Shown here: piece by piece, positions 12,387-13,172 of the stretch | How the letters are laid out: each line of letters starts with the position of its first letter | Position numbering within the stretch: the stretch's first letter is position 1 | Assembly (NCBI GenBank): GCA_025774205.1 | Contig: JALGWK010000089.1 | Coordinates: 1-13,172 of the forward strand | DNA from: a bacterium | GTDB lineage: Bacteria > Blakebacterota > Blakebacteria > Blakebacterales > Blakebacteraceae | Direction of reading: 5' to 3' | DNA length: 13,172 bases | The notes under the pieces: generated by a model | The model's database searches: none | Told to the model about the DNA's origin: nothing | What the model saw: the letters and a program-made list of their open reading frames with translations, nothing else | Position numbers and translations under genes: made by a program

Positions 12387-13172
12387 TCAGTAGGTGATGG
12401 GGTGTGTTGGCCAGGCCTGCCAGGGCCAGTAGAAATCCCAGTTGGGTCCTCGAAGAGCAGTCCCCATGTAGGTCAGCAGGATGAAAGCAATGATGAACGC
12501 GCAGAACGTTGCGATCGCTGCCGACCGGGTGGTTCCCGCTTTCTTCCTGACGAAGTAGTAGAATCCCGCGAACAACACCAGGAGAAGTGTAGCGGGATTG
12601 AAGAGATCGAAGAAGAATTGACTCTCGATCCCGGCGAAGACTTCCCGCAGGGGAATCAGCATCGAACTCGCCACACAGAGGGCAGTTACGACCAGTCCGA
12701 AGACGAATCCGATGATCCCCCATCGCCTTCCGACGCTGTCAGTGAACCAGAACCCTATCCCTTCCTGTTCGCGATCGAGGAACGGGATCATGGCCAGGCC
12801 GATGACGACGATGGCGGGGATGATCACGCCTCCCATGAGGGCGGAGTATCCTACCAGTTCCTGGAGGCCGAGGAAGTACCATGGCGCCTTGGCCGGGTTC
12901 GGGGTCACTTCCGGATTCGCGGCCGCTTCCAGGGGTGCCTCGAATACCAGGGCCAGGATGAGAGTGATGGCGAAGGTCGCCAGGGTAACCAGCAGGAGAC
13001 GGGTCGTCAGGAAGGGAGAGGAGGGGACCGAGTTCTCTTCGTCCAGGGTGGTCGGATCGAGCACCTGAACGGTCGTCCCGCTGGCGATCCCCAGGACGCT
13101 GTAGGTCTTGGAAGATCTCGGGCTGGAGGCACCCTTCTTCTTTGCCTCGGCCCGGAGGTTGTCGGTGATCGC
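12387..13172 (-). CDS. Cytochrome b C-terminal domain (subunit IV-like) of a bc-type quinol oxidase, 5' end off window
   Basis: Membrane subunit of a bc1/b6f-like complex that oxidises quinol and passes electrons to the c cytochrome. The frame is open to the window edge for 36 codons before the GTG at 13064 (AITDNLRAEAKKKGASSP...), a charged linker that suggests fusion to the heme-bearing N-terminal half upstream. The C-terminal cytochrome b domain shows NPAKAPWYFLGLQELVGY, the Qo-site region in which the PEWY motif of bc1 has become APWY, a variant I associate with low-potential menaquinone enzymes. About five membrane helices follow, ending WPWQAWPTHPITY. Same strand and 21 bases ahead of the pentaheme cytochrome, so it is the first visible gene of the nos operon. 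A Rieske protein would be expected further upstream. Confidence 0.88.
   Translation of the reverse strand, partial: AITDNLRAEAKKKGASSPRSSKTYSVLGIASGTTVQVLDPTTLDEENSVPSSPFLTTRLLLVTLATFAITLILALVFEAPLEAAANPEVTPNPAKAPWYFLGLQELVGYSALMGGVIIPAIVVIGLAMIPFLDREQEGIGFWFTDSVGRRWGIIGFVFGLVVTALCVASSMLIPLREVFAGIESQFFFDLFNPATLLLVLFAGFYYFVRKKAGTTRSAAIATFCAFIIAFILLTYMGTALRGPNWDFYWPWQAWPTHPITY

Noticed and set aside
1-13172. CRISPR array, insertion sequence or prophage
   Set aside because: No spaced direct repeats, transposase, integrase or phage structural gene was seen; the AbiE pair is the only defence-type locus.

Overview
The window looks like chromosomal DNA of a GC-rich, Gram-negative, anaerobically respiring bacterium. 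An ADOP-type FtsX/MacB permease at the left edge is typical of Acidobacteriota and Gemmatimonadota. The nitrous oxide reductase is of the atypical Sec-exported clade II type, which is common in Gemmatimonadota, Bacteroidota and relatives. I favour Gemmatimonadota or a related lineage, but no rRNA or core marker is present to prove it.

Left third, plus strand: the C-terminal part of the ADOP permease (2-1216); an AT-rich promoter driving a two-gene type IV toxin-antitoxin system of the AbiE family (abiEi 1321-1935, abiEii 1932-2849, ATGA overlap); a tRNA-Ser(UGA) gene with encoded CCA (2986-3072); and a small MscS mechanosensitive channel (3151-3972). The AbiE pair beside a tRNA gene looks like acquired accessory DNA.

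Right two thirds, minus strand, transcribed from the right edge toward 4051: one long nos operon for respiration of N2O to N2. The order is cytochrome b C-terminal subunit (12387 to the window edge, partial), a membrane-anchored pentaheme cytochrome c (11157-12365), nosZ (9287-11094), a four-helix membrane protein resembling NosB, a small lipoprotein, nosD, nosF, nosL and nosY. The bc-type pair probably takes electrons from the quinol pool and passes them through c hemes to NosZ. NosF and NosY form the ABC transporter that works with periplasmic NosD to mature the copper sites, and NosL is the copper-binding lipoprotein. Most junctions from the NosB-like gene onward are 4-nt start/stop overlaps (ATGA, GTGA, TTGA), so translation is coupled. 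The exceptions are the nosZ/NosB-like and lipoprotein/nosD junctions, and both carry GC-rich hairpins. That pattern suggests uneven expression within the operon.

Two genes of the operon are out of frame as given. nosZ switches frame near 10327 and nosD near 7620, while every metal-ligand motif I can see in nosZ is intact on either side. In nosD the spacing of the beta-helix rungs suggests loss of about 38 nt rather than one base. Either the assembly is wrong at both places or this lineage has recently lost N2O reduction. Other unusual points are a NosL with an extra ligand-less cupredoxin-like domain, a lipoprotein-type signal on NosZ, a C-terminal membrane anchor on NosD, and an apparently leaderless abiEi.
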